Assembly: GCA_015067945.1 (NCBI GenBank)
Contig: SVLM01000005.1
Span: 1 to 64,000 of the forward strand
Reading direction: 5' to 3'
From: Oscillospiraceae bacterium
GTDB lineage: Bacteria; Bacillota; Clostridia; Oscillospirales; Oscillospiraceae
DNA: 64,000 bases
In this document: piece after piece, positions 48,993-59,094 of the stretch
How positions within the stretch are numbered: the stretch's first letter is position 1
Layout of the letters: every line of letters starts with the position of its first letter
Notes under the pieces: generated by a model
The model's database searches: none
What the model was told of the DNA's origin: nothing
What the model saw: the letters and a program-made list of their open reading frames with translations, nothing else
Program-made: the position numbers and the translations under genes

Positions 48993-49136
48993 GTCATTGC
49001 GAGGGGGCGTAAGCGACCGTGGCAATCTCCTAAATGTTTCTCCTAACGGGGGGATTGCCACGGCCCGTTGGGCCTCGCAATGACACCGTGCTTGGAGGAG
49101 CTTGCCACGCCAGTGTGCTCACTGACTCGGAATGAC
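48993..49136. repeat. GTCATTGCGA-type palindromic repeat (family A) with an extra half-unit
   Basis: A full unit (GTCATTGCGAGGGGGCG to CTCGCAATGAC, 48993-49084) plus a half-unit ending CTCGGAATGAC at 49136. Same arrangement as at 10541-10681. Confidence 0.85.
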
Positions 49137-49147
49137 ATCTTTTCTCG

Positions 49148-50008
49148 TTAAGCGATCCGTTTGGCAATGACCACATGGCGGCCAACGGCTTCGCCATTTT
49201 CGTAGATGGTGTATTCGCAGGTGGAGAGGGTGATCAGCTTGTCACCGTACTGGGCAGTGATGCCGGTGTCGTAGTAGGCAAGGGCTTTGACATTGTTGAT
49301 AAACTGGTTAAAATCCGCCTCATCCTTGGCATCGTCAAAAAGGTGATAGGCATAGCCGTTGCCGTAGGTTCCGCTGGTCTTGAAGGCCACAATGACCTGA
49401 TACACATGACGCTCGTACAGCGTGTCGAAATAAATGTACTGGTGGGACTCCCAGAAGGACTTACGCTTGTAGCCGTCCAGACCGGAGAACATGGAGCCGT
49501 CCTTCATGTGGTGGCCGTAGAGGGTGATGTTATCGGAGGGCTTGAACACATCGCAGGCCTCCCGGACATAAATCGCACCCCAGGCACTTTTCTTGCCCTC
49601 GAAGGTGTGATCCAGGTAATAGTCCGGACGGGTGGGGGACTGGAGAACGGGATAGCTGATTTTGGTGTCCGGCACGGTGATCCAGCCAACCAGCTCCTGA
49701 TTCTTGTCGTAAAACACCTGCAACTCCTCCAGAATCGTAGGCTCCGTGGGGCCTGGGGGGTCTGTAGGTTCTGTAGATTCACTGGGAGCGGTACCGTCTG
49801 TGGGTTCGGTAGCCTCGGTGATGGGGGGCCGGGAGGGGGGATTGTACTGATCCAGCAGGCTGTCGTATTCACTTCTTGCCGCGTTAGAGCGAATCAGATA
49901 GTCCGCAACATATATGGCACTGGCAATGAAGACCAGGCAGAAAAAGCCCAGCAGTATATAGTAGGCGATCTTCTTGGCCAGCTTCTTTTTTTGGGGGTTC
50001 TGTTCCAT
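49148..50008 (-). CDS. srtB: Class B sortase
   Basis: 286 residues. One N-terminal membrane helix (about 14-35), a Pro/Thr/Glu-rich linker (58-93) and the sortase fold. The catalytic triad is His in LYGHHMKDGS, Cys in LSTCEY and Arg in GRHVVIAKR. Start ATG 50008. No substrate gene with a sorting signal is next to it, so it may anchor proteins encoded elsewhere or act as a housekeeping sortase. Confidence 0.92.
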   Translation of the reverse strand: MEQNPQKKKLAKKIAYYILLGFFCLVFIASAIYVADYLIRSNAARSEYDSLLDQYNPPSRPPITEATEPTDGTAPSESTEPTDPPGPTEPTILEELQVFYDKNQELVGWITVPDTKISYPVLQSPTRPDYYLDHTFEGKKSAWGAIYVREACDVFKPSDNITLYGHHMKDGSMFSGLDGYKRKSFWESHQYIYFDTLYERHVYQVIVAFKTSGTYGNGYAYHLFDDAKDEADFNQFINNVKALAYYDTGITAQYGDKLITLSTCEYTIYENGEAVGRHVVIAKRIA

Positions 50009-50202
50009 AAAAGAGTATCCTTTCCTTAGGGATTGCCCATATATCATACAGAATTTCCCACAGAAAGTAAAGAATTATTTTTAGGTGCGTCAAGGAGAAA
50101 CAAATGTCCGCCATAAGCTAAAAGAGGATTGCTTTTATATGGAAAGGATGATAGAATAGCACTATTCATCTGAGAAAAATCCAAACAAAGGAGTAAATTA
50201 CC

Positions 50203-51582
50203 ATGATTTCCAGAGAAATATGCCAGCGTGTGCTGAGCAAGGCCGTTTCCACCGGTGCGGACTATGCGGAGCTCTTCGCTGAAAACACCGTCAATCACGC
50301 CATCAGCATGATCGCCAGCAAGGTCGATGCCATCAAGGACGGCGTCATTGCCGGTGCTGCTGTCCGTGTCTACAAGGGACTGCGAAGCGTTATGGCTTCC
50401 ACCGTCGACACCAGCGAAGCAGGCCTGATCCGCTGTGCCGAGCAGGCTGCCGAGGCACTGGGTCAGGGCACTGCCGAGATCGACATTGTTCTGAAGGAAC
50501 GGATTTTCGGTGATATTCACCCCGTAAAGATCGTTCCCTCCAGCATCGGCAACAAGGAAAAGGTGACCATCCTGAAGGAAGGCTATTTTGCAGCCAAGGA
50601 CTATGACGAATCCATTACTCAGGTCACCGGCTCCCTGATGGATGTGGATCACAACATCCTCATTGCCAACTCCGAGGGTATCTATGCTCAGGATCGGCAG
50701 GTTCGCACCCGGATCGCTATCAACGCCGTGTCGGATAAGGGCGACGGAGCCCAGACCGGCTCCTGTGCCCCGGGCCGTCGGATGGGTCTGGAGATGTTTG
50801 ATTTCATCGATCCCAAAAATGTGGGCATTCATGCCGCCAAGCAGGCCGTGACCATGGCCGGTGCCGGTTATTGCCCCGCAGGCGTTATGCCCGTTGCCAT
50901 CGACAACGGCTTCGGTGGCGTTATCTTCCACGAGGCCTGCGGTCACTCTCTGGAAGCTTCCTCCGTGGCTTACGGCCGGAGCCAGTTTGTGGGCAAGCTG
51001 GGTGAAAAGATCGCCAACGAAAAGGTCACCGCCATCGACGACGGCACCATCGCCAACGCCTGGGGCTCTATCAATGTGGACGACGAAGGCACCCCCGCAC
51101 AGAAGAACGTGCTGATCGAAAAGGGTGTGCTGAAGTCCTACATGATCGACAAGATGGGCGGCCGCCGCATGGGTATGGCCTCCACTGGCAACGCCCGGCG
51201 TCAGAGCTATGCCTACACCCCCACCTCCCGTATGACCAACACCTACATCGCCGCAGGTGATGACAGGAACGAGGATATCATTGCCTCCATCGAGTACGGC
51301 CTGTATGCCAAGGAAATGGGCGGCGGCAGCGTCAACCCCGTCACCGGTGAATTTAACTTCTCCGTCAATGAGGGCTACATGGTTCGGGGCGGTAAGATCT
51401 GTGAGCCCGTCCGGGGTGCAAGCCTTGTGGGCAAGGGCAGTGAAGTCATTCAGAACATCGATATGGTCGGTACTGACCTGGATATGGGTCAGGGTATGTG
51501 CGGTTCTTCCAGTGGCAGCGTTCCCACCAATGTGGGTCAGCCCCTGATCCGCGTATCCACCATCACCGTCGGCGGCAGATAA
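50203..51582 (+). CDS. tldD: Metalloprotease TldD
   Basis: 459 residues. The zinc motif HEACGHSLE (HExxxH) is intact. It forms a heterodimer with TldE that trims peptides, for example ribosomally made modified peptides such as microcin B17, and degrades CcdA. AAAGGAG precedes the ATG, and tldE starts 14 nt after the stop. The gap 50050-50202 holds only A+T-rich promoter-like sequence. Confidence 0.93.
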   Translation: MISREICQRVLSKAVSTGADYAELFAENTVNHAISMIASKVDAIKDGVIAGAAVRVYKGLRSVMASTVDTSEAGLIRCAEQAAEALGQGTAEIDIVLKERIFGDIHPVKIVPSSIGNKEKVTILKEGYFAAKDYDESITQVTGSLMDVDHNILIANSEGIYAQDRQVRTRIAINAVSDKGDGAQTGSCAPGRRMGLEMFDFIDPKNVGIHAAKQAVTMAGAGYCPAGVMPVAIDNGFGGVIFHEACGHSLEASSVAYGRSQFVGKLGEKIANEKVTAIDDGTIANAWGSINVDDEGTPAQKNVLIEKGVLKSYMIDKMGGRRMGMASTGNARRQSYAYTPTSRMTNTYIAAGDDRNEDIIASIEYGLYAKEMGGGSVNPVTGEFNFSVNEGYMVRGGKICEPVRGASLVGKGSEVIQNIDMVGTDLDMGQGMCGSSSGSVPTNVGQPLIRVSTITVGGR

Positions 51583-51595
51583 GGAGGTAACGAAT

Positions 51596-52933
51596 ATGGA
51601 TTTTAATGCTTTCAAGGAAGCCGTCATTGCCAAGTGTGCCGAGCTGGGCATCACGGAGTACGAGATTTATTACCAGAATGCGGAATCCACCAGCATCGGT
51701 GCGTTCCAGCATGAGATCAACCAGTTCACCTGCTCCACCGAGGGCGGCGTGTGCTTCCGCTGCATCTATGGCGGAAAGATGGGCTATGCCTCCACCGAGG
51801 ATCTGAGCATCGCTCAGGCCGCTGCGGTGGTGGAAAAGGCTGTGGACAATGCCTCCTGCCTGGAGGCAGAGGAGCAGGTGTTCCTTTGCGAGGGCGGTCA
51901 GGAATATCAGCCGTTGGAGGATCGCTCCTATCCGCTGCCCGGTACGGAGGAAATTATCTCCACCGTGCTGGCTACTCAGGATAAGCTGTACCAGGCCGAT
52001 CCTGCGGTGATCGACGGCAGTCAGACCCAGGGCGTGGCAGAGCGGAGCGAGATTGCCATTTACAATTCCAAGGGCCTTGACCTGCACAGCGTTACCACGT
52101 TGTCCGGCCTGGTTGCCGTGGCGGTGGTTACCAACGGTCAGGAAATGGCCAACGACTATCAGATAAAGCTGGAAAAACTCAGTGCCATCGACACCGATGC
52201 TCTGACCCAAAAGGCTGCAGCCACCGCCAAGCAGAAGCTGGGCGGCGACGTGGCTCCCACCGGCCAGTATCCCGTAGTGTTTGATCCTGAGGCCATGAGC
52301 GATCTGCTGCAGGTGTATTCTTCCATCTTCTCTTCTGAGATGGCACAGAAGGGCCTGAGCAAGCTCTCCGGCAAGGAAGGCGAGGTCATCGCTTCCGAGG
52401 CAGTGACTTTGGTCGACGATCCGTTCCACAAGGCCAATCCCATTTCCCGGAATTTTGACGCCGAGGGAAGCCCCACTTACTGTAAGAATGTCATCGAAAA
52501 GGGCGTATTCAACACCCTGCTGTACAACCTGAAGACCGCCGCTGTTGCCGGTAAGAAAACCACCGGCAATGCATCCAAGGCCGGTTATGCTGCTGCGGTG
52601 GGCATCAGCCCCTTTACCATGTATCTTGCTCCCGGTTCTGTTTCCGAGGATGACCTGCTGGAGCAGGTGGGTGAGGGTGTGTATATCAACTCTCTGGGCG
52701 GTCTGCACGCCGGTGCCGATCCCATTTCCGGAGACTTCTCCCTGCAAAGTAGTGGCTTCATGATTCGTGACGGCAAGAAGGCAGAGTATGTCAAGTCCTT
52801 CACCGTGGCCGGCAACTTCTACGATATGCTGAAGAATATCAAGGCCGTGGCCTCCAATCTGGAGATGCCCGGTATGTCCGGATTCGGTTCTCCCAGCGTT
52901 TTGGTGGAAGGCTTGTCCGTGGCAGGTAAATAA
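51596..52933 (+). CDS. tldE: TldE/PmbA, non-catalytic partner of TldD
   Basis: 445 residues of the PmbA fold without the HExxxH motif. The N-terminal half reads YEIYYQNAESTSIGAFQHEI, and the end GFGSPSVLVEGLSVAGK is as in the family. AAGGAGG precedes its ATG. No obvious precursor-peptide gene is next to the pair. Confidence 0.92.
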   Translation: MDFNAFKEAVIAKCAELGITEYEIYYQNAESTSIGAFQHEINQFTCSTEGGVCFRCIYGGKMGYASTEDLSIAQAAAVVEKAVDNASCLEAEEQVFLCEGGQEYQPLEDRSYPLPGTEEIISTVLATQDKLYQADPAVIDGSQTQGVAERSEIAIYNSKGLDLHSVTTLSGLVAVAVVTNGQEMANDYQIKLEKLSAIDTDALTQKAAATAKQKLGGDVAPTGQYPVVFDPEAMSDLLQVYSSIFSSEMAQKGLSKLSGKEGEVIASEAVTLVDDPFHKANPISRNFDAEGSPTYCKNVIEKGVFNTLLYNLKTAAVAGKKTTGNASKAGYAAAVGISPFTMYLAPGSVSEDDLLEQVGEGVYINSLGGLHAGADPISGDFSLQSSGFMIRDGKKAEYVKSFTVAGNFYDMLKNIKAVASNLEMPGMSGFGSPSVLVEGLSVAGK

Positions 52934-52952
52934 ATTTCCGTGTACAATAGAC

Positions 52953-52993
52953 AATATCGGCATGATTCGGACCGGGTCATGCCGATATTTTTG
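52953..52993 (+). terminator. Terminator of tldD-tldE
   Basis: A 13-bp perfect stem (AATATCGGCATGA with TCATGCCGATATT), an 11-nt loop and a T-run. Confidence 0.85.
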
Positions 52994-53060
52994 CCAAAAA
53001 TTGCAAGAAAAGCCAATTCATCTTTCTCTTGCTATTGCGTTTTCGGGACGGCTGTGGTAA

Positions 53061-54449
<1,389 letters not shown>

Positions 54450-54461
54450 GAACATATGAAA

Positions 54462-54496
54462 AACTTCCCCCGGATTCATCCGGGGGAAGTTTTTGC
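54462..54496 (+). terminator. Terminator of gdhA
   Basis: A 13-bp perfect stem (AACTTCCCCCGGA with TCCGGGGGAAGTT), loop TTCA, then T-run. Confidence 0.88.
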
Positions 54497-54531
54497 GTTT
54501 TGAGAAATAACAGAGCAGCGAAGCTGCTATG

Positions 54532-54728
54532 GCTTCCCCCGGGGGGAAGCTGGCACAAAATTCCTGTAAGGGATTTTGTGACTGATGAGGAATGCGGGCA
54601 GAAAAGTATTGCGCTTGGAAAAGGGAAGTACTTTGCAAAAGGTCTGAATGCGGTTCTACATATCAGCATATCTCCCGAATTCCTCTTCCGACCTCGCTTT
54701 GCTCGGCCACCTTCCCCTCGGGGGAAGG
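54532..54728. repeat. Modular multi-hairpin repeat (family B), copy 5
   Basis: Same outer ends and central motifs (GATGAGGAATGCGGG, CCCGAATTCCTCTTC); arm 1 is ACAAAATTCC with GGGATTTTGT, as in copy 2. It lies between the convergent gdhA and Na/Pi transporter genes. Confidence 0.87.
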
Positions 54729-54732
54729 CTTT

Positions 54733-56475
54733 TTACAGCCGGTATTTTGCCTGATAGGCGGCGAATTGGGCAGCGAAGTCCGGGTTTTCCTGCTTCAGCA
54801 GGTGGTTGTTTTCGTGAATGTTCCGGTTATGGTGGGCAAGGTCGATGACGGAGTTGGCAACGTTGGCACAGTGGTCACCGATACGCTCCAGTCCTGTCAG
54901 CAGATCCGACCACACAAAGCCGGTCTCAATGGTGCAGCTGCCACCCTGCAGCCGGACAATGTGCCGGGTTCGCAGTTCGTCCTTCAGGTCGTCGATGACC
55001 TCTTCCAAAGGCTCTACCTGCCGGGCAAGGGCAAGGTCGTTTTCCAAAAATGCCCGGAAGCTGAGGTCGATGATCTCCCCAACGGCGGAGGTGATCACCG
55101 CCAGCTCCTTCTTGGCGGCATCGGAAAGAGAGCTGCCCTTTTCGTGCAATTCCCGGGCACCCTCCATCAGGTTGCGGCAATGGTCGCCGATACGCTCCAT
55201 ATCACCGATGGCTTTGAGCAGGGAAGCGGCCTCCATGTGGGCATCCTCCGTAAGGTCCAAGGCACTGAGCTTCACCAGATAGCTGCCCAGCACGTCCTCA
55301 TAGTGGTCGGTGAGCCGTTCACCCTTGAGAATTTCGGCTTCGGTCTCCTCACTGTACTGATCCAGAATCGCCACGCCCTGCAGGTAGGTCTGCTTGGTAA
55401 CGGCTGCCATATCGGCGGTGACGCAGCGGCAGCGTTCCAAAGCCACGGAGGGCACAGCCATCAGATGCTCGTCCAGCTCCACAACCTGCTCTTTCTCCTG
55501 GGTATCGGGAACCAGCTTGCAAACCAGCTTTTCCAGTAGCTTGTCGCAGGGCAGCAGCAGGGAGGTACATACAATATTAAAAATAGTATGGCATACGGCA
55601 ATGCCCAGGTGAGTGGCACTTTGGCCGAAGATTGCCGGTGCCAGGATAAGGTCAATCAGCAGGAAGAGAATTAAACATGCAATCGTGCCGATCACATTAA
55701 ACAGCAAATGCACCATGGCAGTACGCCGGGCGTTTTTGTTGGTGCCGATGGAGGACATGATGGCAGTGATGCAGGTGCCGATGTTTTGGCCCATGATGAT
55801 GGGGAACGCGGCGGCGTAGGAAACAGAGCCGGTGGAAGACAGAGCCTGCAAAATACCCACCGATGCGGAGCTGGACTGAATTACAGCGGTGAGGATCGCA
55901 CCGGCCAGCACACCCAAGATCGGATTGGTAAACAGCAGGAACAGCTCCGTGAACCAGGCTTCGTCTTTCAAACCTGCCACAGCACCGGACATGGTGTCCA
56001 TGCCGAACATCAGCACCGCAAAACCCAGCAGGATCATGCCCAGATCCTTTTTCTTGCCGTTTTTCAGGAACATATAGAAAATGATACCGATCAGTGCCAA
56101 AATGGGGGTAAAGGAGGTAGGTTTGAGCAGCTGAACGATGGGGTTGCTGCCCTCAATACCGCCTAAGCTGAGAACCCAGCTGGTGACGGTGGTGCCCACA
56201 TTGGCACCCATGATCACATTGATGGCTTGCCTCAGGGACATCAGACCGGAGTTTACGAAGCCAACGACCATGACGGTGGTGGCGGAGGAGCTTTGAATGA
56301 CCGCTGTAACACCTAAACCCGTGAGAAAACCGGCCATTTTTGTGGATGTGAATTTCCCCAGCAGGCTTCGAAGGCTGCTGCCGGCGGAGCGTTCCAAGGC
56401 CTCGCCCATGATGTTCATACCGAACAGGAACAGGCACAAACCGCCGATCATGGTGAGGATGTCAAAAATGCTCAT
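54733..56475 (-). CDS. Na/Pi cotransporter with PhoU-like domain
   Basis: 580 residues, starting MSIFDILTMIGG. The membrane part (1-310) has two inverted Na/Pi (NptA/PF02690) repeats, each with the QSSSATT or QSSSASV motif (around residues 62 and 211). The C-terminal 200 residues form a PhoU-like helical domain with two GDMERIGDHCRNL/GLERIGDHCANV repeats. Imports phosphate with sodium. It starts 46 nt after the VWA gene and may belong to that operon. Confidence 0.92.
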   Translation of the reverse strand: MSIFDILTMIGGLCLFLFGMNIMGEALERSAGSSLRSLLGKFTSTKMAGFLTGLGVTAVIQSSSATTVMVVGFVNSGLMSLRQAINVIMGANVGTTVTSWVLSLGGIEGSNPIVQLLKPTSFTPILALIGIIFYMFLKNGKKKDLGMILLGFAVLMFGMDTMSGAVAGLKDEAWFTELFLLFTNPILGVLAGAILTAVIQSSSASVGILQALSSTGSVSYAAAFPIIMGQNIGTCITAIMSSIGTNKNARRTAMVHLLFNVIGTIACLILFLLIDLILAPAIFGQSATHLGIAVCHTIFNIVCTSLLLPCDKLLEKLVCKLVPDTQEKEQVVELDEHLMAVPSVALERCRCVTADMAAVTKQTYLQGVAILDQYSEETEAEILKGERLTDHYEDVLGSYLVKLSALDLTEDAHMEAASLLKAIGDMERIGDHCRNLMEGARELHEKGSSLSDAAKKELAVITSAVGEIIDLSFRAFLENDLALARQVEPLEEVIDDLKDELRTRHIVRLQGGSCTIETGFVWSDLLTGLERIGDHCANVANSVIDLAHHNRNIHENNHLLKQENPDFAAQFAAYQAKYRL

Positions 56476-56521
56476 ATCGCTTGCGTCCCTTCTTTTTCTA
56501 TAGTATATGCAGATTCTTCGT

Positions 56522-57802
56522 TTAATCCGGCGTTGCCAAACGCCGGCAGGCATTTGCCAGGGCACCCAAGGTGTTGCAGGAGATCATGGTACAGCCGGAG
56601 GCCATTACCTGAGCACTACGCAGATAGCTCCAGCGATTTTCAGGGATCGGGTTCAGCCAGATTACCTTGCCGCAGAGGTGCTTTGCTTTTTGCAGAGCCT
56701 CGTAGGCCCGGCGGGTCTCCACGGTTTTGGTGTCGGAAAGAATGATCAAGGTGGTGGAATCTGTCAAAATCGGCGGCCGCTGCCCGGAAAGGTATTCCAG
56801 AGCGTTGGCAAGATTCGTGCCCTTGCCGTAAATGCCGGAGCGGCTGACATAGTCCCGGAAGATATCCATGTTTTCCAGACTAAAGGCGTCAGCCTCCACC
56901 GTGGATTCCGAAAAGAGGAAGACTTTGGAGCTTTCCGAGGCCTGATTCAGGGACTGAATAAACCGCAGGGCGAATTCCGAAAATTGGATCATAGAGCCGG
57001 AAACGTCGCAGAGCATCACCATGTGGCGGCGGCGACGGGGCTTTTTCTTATATTTGAGCCGGTAGAAGGCTCCGCCGGTTTCCAAGCCCTTGCGGATGGT
57101 CTTGCGAAAATCCAGCACGCCGCTGCGGCCGGAGCTTTTGTTCCGGGAGGCAAGCTCTGCGTTGATCTGCTGTGCCAGGGTTTGGATGATGGAAATGGCC
57201 TTGGGAATTTCCTCGTCCCGGAATTCAGAGATGTCCCGGAACAGCAAGCCGATTTCCGGATCTGCCGCTGCCACGTTGGTGGCGGCATCTTCCATCCGCA
57301 TCTGCTGCTCCAAAAGGGATTTGGTAAAAACAGAATGAATGAAATTGCCATACAGCTCCGGGCTTCGCTCGGCACTGTTTTTGTACTTGTCCAGAAAATC
57401 CAGCAGTCGCTGCCGCTCAGATTCCGGCATGGAGGCGAAGGTGTTTCGCTGCTCCTGGCTGAGCATCATGGGCTGACCGTTGACCTGCAGCTGCTCTTGA
57501 GAGGCTGCCCGGATGGCTTCCATTTGGGCGTCCTTTTCCGCTTGTTCCCGGGCAAGGGCCCGCATAACATCCTCGCTGACGAAAAAACCGTCGAAAACCC
57601 GGTCGAAAATCAGCTGCTCCTCCCGGGATTTGGCATAGATGGCGGATAAGGCCTGTTTCACAGTCTGCCGATCCGCAAAACCCAGATCGATCAAAATCCG
57701 GCAGGCGTCGGCAGTTTCCTGATGACTGACTTTGAATCCCTCAAGCCGGAGCATTCGGGAAAAGGCGGTCAGCTTGGCAAGATAGACCTGATGGTCATCC
57801 AT
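56522..57802 (-). CDS. VWA domain protein (CoxE-like) paired with MoxR
   Basis: 426 residues, starting MDDHQVYLAKL. N-terminal helical region, then a C-terminal von Willebrand factor A domain with the MIDAS motif DVSGSM (about residues 271-276) and the later Thr/Asp positions. Such proteins act with MoxR AAA ATPases as metal-insertion or complex-assembly chaperones. The start overlaps the MoxR gene end by 8 nt. The target enzyme is not encoded nearby. Confidence 0.87.
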   Translation of the reverse strand: MDDHQVYLAKLTAFSRMLRLEGFKVSHQETADACRILIDLGFADRQTVKQALSAIYAKSREEQLIFDRVFDGFFVSEDVMRALAREQAEKDAQMEAIRAASQEQLQVNGQPMMLSQEQRNTFASMPESERQRLLDFLDKYKNSAERSPELYGNFIHSVFTKSLLEQQMRMEDAATNVAAADPEIGLLFRDISEFRDEEIPKAISIIQTLAQQINAELASRNKSSGRSGVLDFRKTIRKGLETGGAFYRLKYKKKPRRRRHMVMLCDVSGSMIQFSEFALRFIQSLNQASESSKVFLFSESTVEADAFSLENMDIFRDYVSRSGIYGKGTNLANALEYLSGQRPPILTDSTTLIILSDTKTVETRRAYEALQKAKHLCGKVIWLNPIPENRWSYLRSAQVMASGCTMISCNTLGALANACRRLATPD

Positions 57803-58685
57803 GGTGGTGACCTCCGCAGTGGTGACCGCAGTTGCATTCTTCGGCAGGCTTTGTGTCCATGGCGGCAATATCCTCGCTGTTTTTTAAGATAAAGCCGGCG
57901 GTCTGCCGCAGAGCATCGGGAGTCAGCTCCTTCACGCCCAAAGCATCCAATGCGGCGGCCCAGTCCAAAGTTTCGGCAATGGAGGGCTTTTTCAAAATCG
58001 CTTCGTTGCTCCGCAGCTGCTGAACCGCCAGAGCCACCTGGGCACAGAGTTTGTCGTCCACATGGGGCAGCTTTGCCCGGAGGATGGCCAGCTCCTTTTC
58101 CATATCCGGATATTCAATATATAAATAGGCACAACGGCGACGCAGAGCCTCAGAAAGGGGACGGGCCCGGTTGGAAGTCAGCACCACAAAGGGAATGGTG
58201 TTTGCCTTGACGGTGCCGATCTCCGGGATGGAAACCTGCATATCCGACAGCAGCTCCAGCAGGAAGGATTCGAATTCTTCGTCGGCCTTGTCGATTTCGT
58301 CGATGAGCAGTACCACGGGCTTTTCGGATTTGATGGACTTCAGCAGGGGACGCTCCAAAAGGTACTCGTCCCGGAAGAGGGAGTCGGTCAATTCCGCCTT
58401 GTTGCTGTCGTCCTTGTTGATCTGGATGGACAAAAGCTGCTTCTGGTAGTTCCACTCGTACAGTGCCTTGCTCTCGTCCAGGCCTTCGTAGCATTGCAGC
58501 CGCACCAGATCCCGGTCCAGGGCGGCGGCCATGACCTTGGCGATCTCGGTTTTGCCCACACCGGCGGCACCCTCGATGAGCAAGGGGCGGCCCAGCTTCA
58601 GGGCAACATACAAGACCGTGGCCAGGGTTTCGTCATAAATATAGTGTGCCTGATCCATTTTGGATTTTAACGTTTGCAGATCCAT
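57795..58685 (-). CDS. MoxR-family AAA ATPase with a His/Cys tail
   Basis: 296 residues, starting MDLQTLKSKM. Walker A is EGAAGVGKTE, Walker B VVLLIDEIDKAD, sensor 1 VLTSNRARPL and the arginine finger follows at LRRRCAYLY. Beyond the AAA lid the protein ends in CNCGHHCGGHHHG, six histidines and three cysteines in 13 residues, which should bind metal. With the VWA partner this suggests delivery of a metal such as nickel, copper or zinc. Start ATG 58685. Confidence 0.9.
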   Translation of the reverse strand: MDLQTLKSKMDQAHYIYDETLATVLYVALKLGRPLLIEGAAGVGKTEIAKVMAAALDRDLVRLQCYEGLDESKALYEWNYQKQLLSIQINKDDSNKAELTDSLFRDEYLLERPLLKSIKSEKPVVLLIDEIDKADEEFESFLLELLSDMQVSIPEIGTVKANTIPFVVLTSNRARPLSEALRRRCAYLYIEYPDMEKELAILRAKLPHVDDKLCAQVALAVQQLRSNEAILKKPSIAETLDWAAALDALGVKELTPDALRQTAGFILKNSEDIAAMDTKPAEECNCGHHCGGHHHG

Positions 58686-58877
58686 AACATACCTCTCGTG
58701 TGGTTTTTCTTTTATTATACCAAGTAATGGGTGCTTTTGCAACGGATGAATTGGTAACATTTGACAGAAGTGCCATATATAGGTGGCGTTAATAACGACA
58801 ATATAGACATGTTGCACAATGGGTGTCTTTCAAAATTGTGCGTAAAGTAGAATCTGTCCGTCAGGGAAAGAAAAGTA

Positions 58878-59056
58878 GTGCAAATTCGAGCGAGATGTTG
58901 TATGATTATGGGGCAGCCGCAGAGAACGCGGCTGCTCGCTACGTCCGAAGAAAATCGATAAATTGGTATCGACATGACGTCTGAAAAAGGGATCCCTTTT
59001 TCATGTTCTCGTTTCGAGAACATGATGAAACCTTGGCTTTCACAGTCAGAGACTGT
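58878..59056 (+). promoter_or_regulatory. Palindrome-rich leader of the maltodextrin operon
   Basis: A possible weak promoter (GTGCAA 58878-58883, 17 nt, TATGAT 58901-58906) is followed by five inverted repeats in a row: GCAGCCGC/GCGGCTGC (58913-58935), TCGATA/TATCGA (58955-58972), a 20-nt terminator-like palindrome (58983-59002, centre GGGATCCC), CATGTTCTCG/CGAGAACATG (59002-59024) and ACAGTC/GACTGT (59042-59056). One or more may be a LacI-type operator or attenuator. The rest of the gap 58686-58877 shows nothing I can name. Confidence 0.55.
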
Positions 59057-59094
59057 AAGCATACATTAACTCACTATTTTAGGAGGAAAACAAA

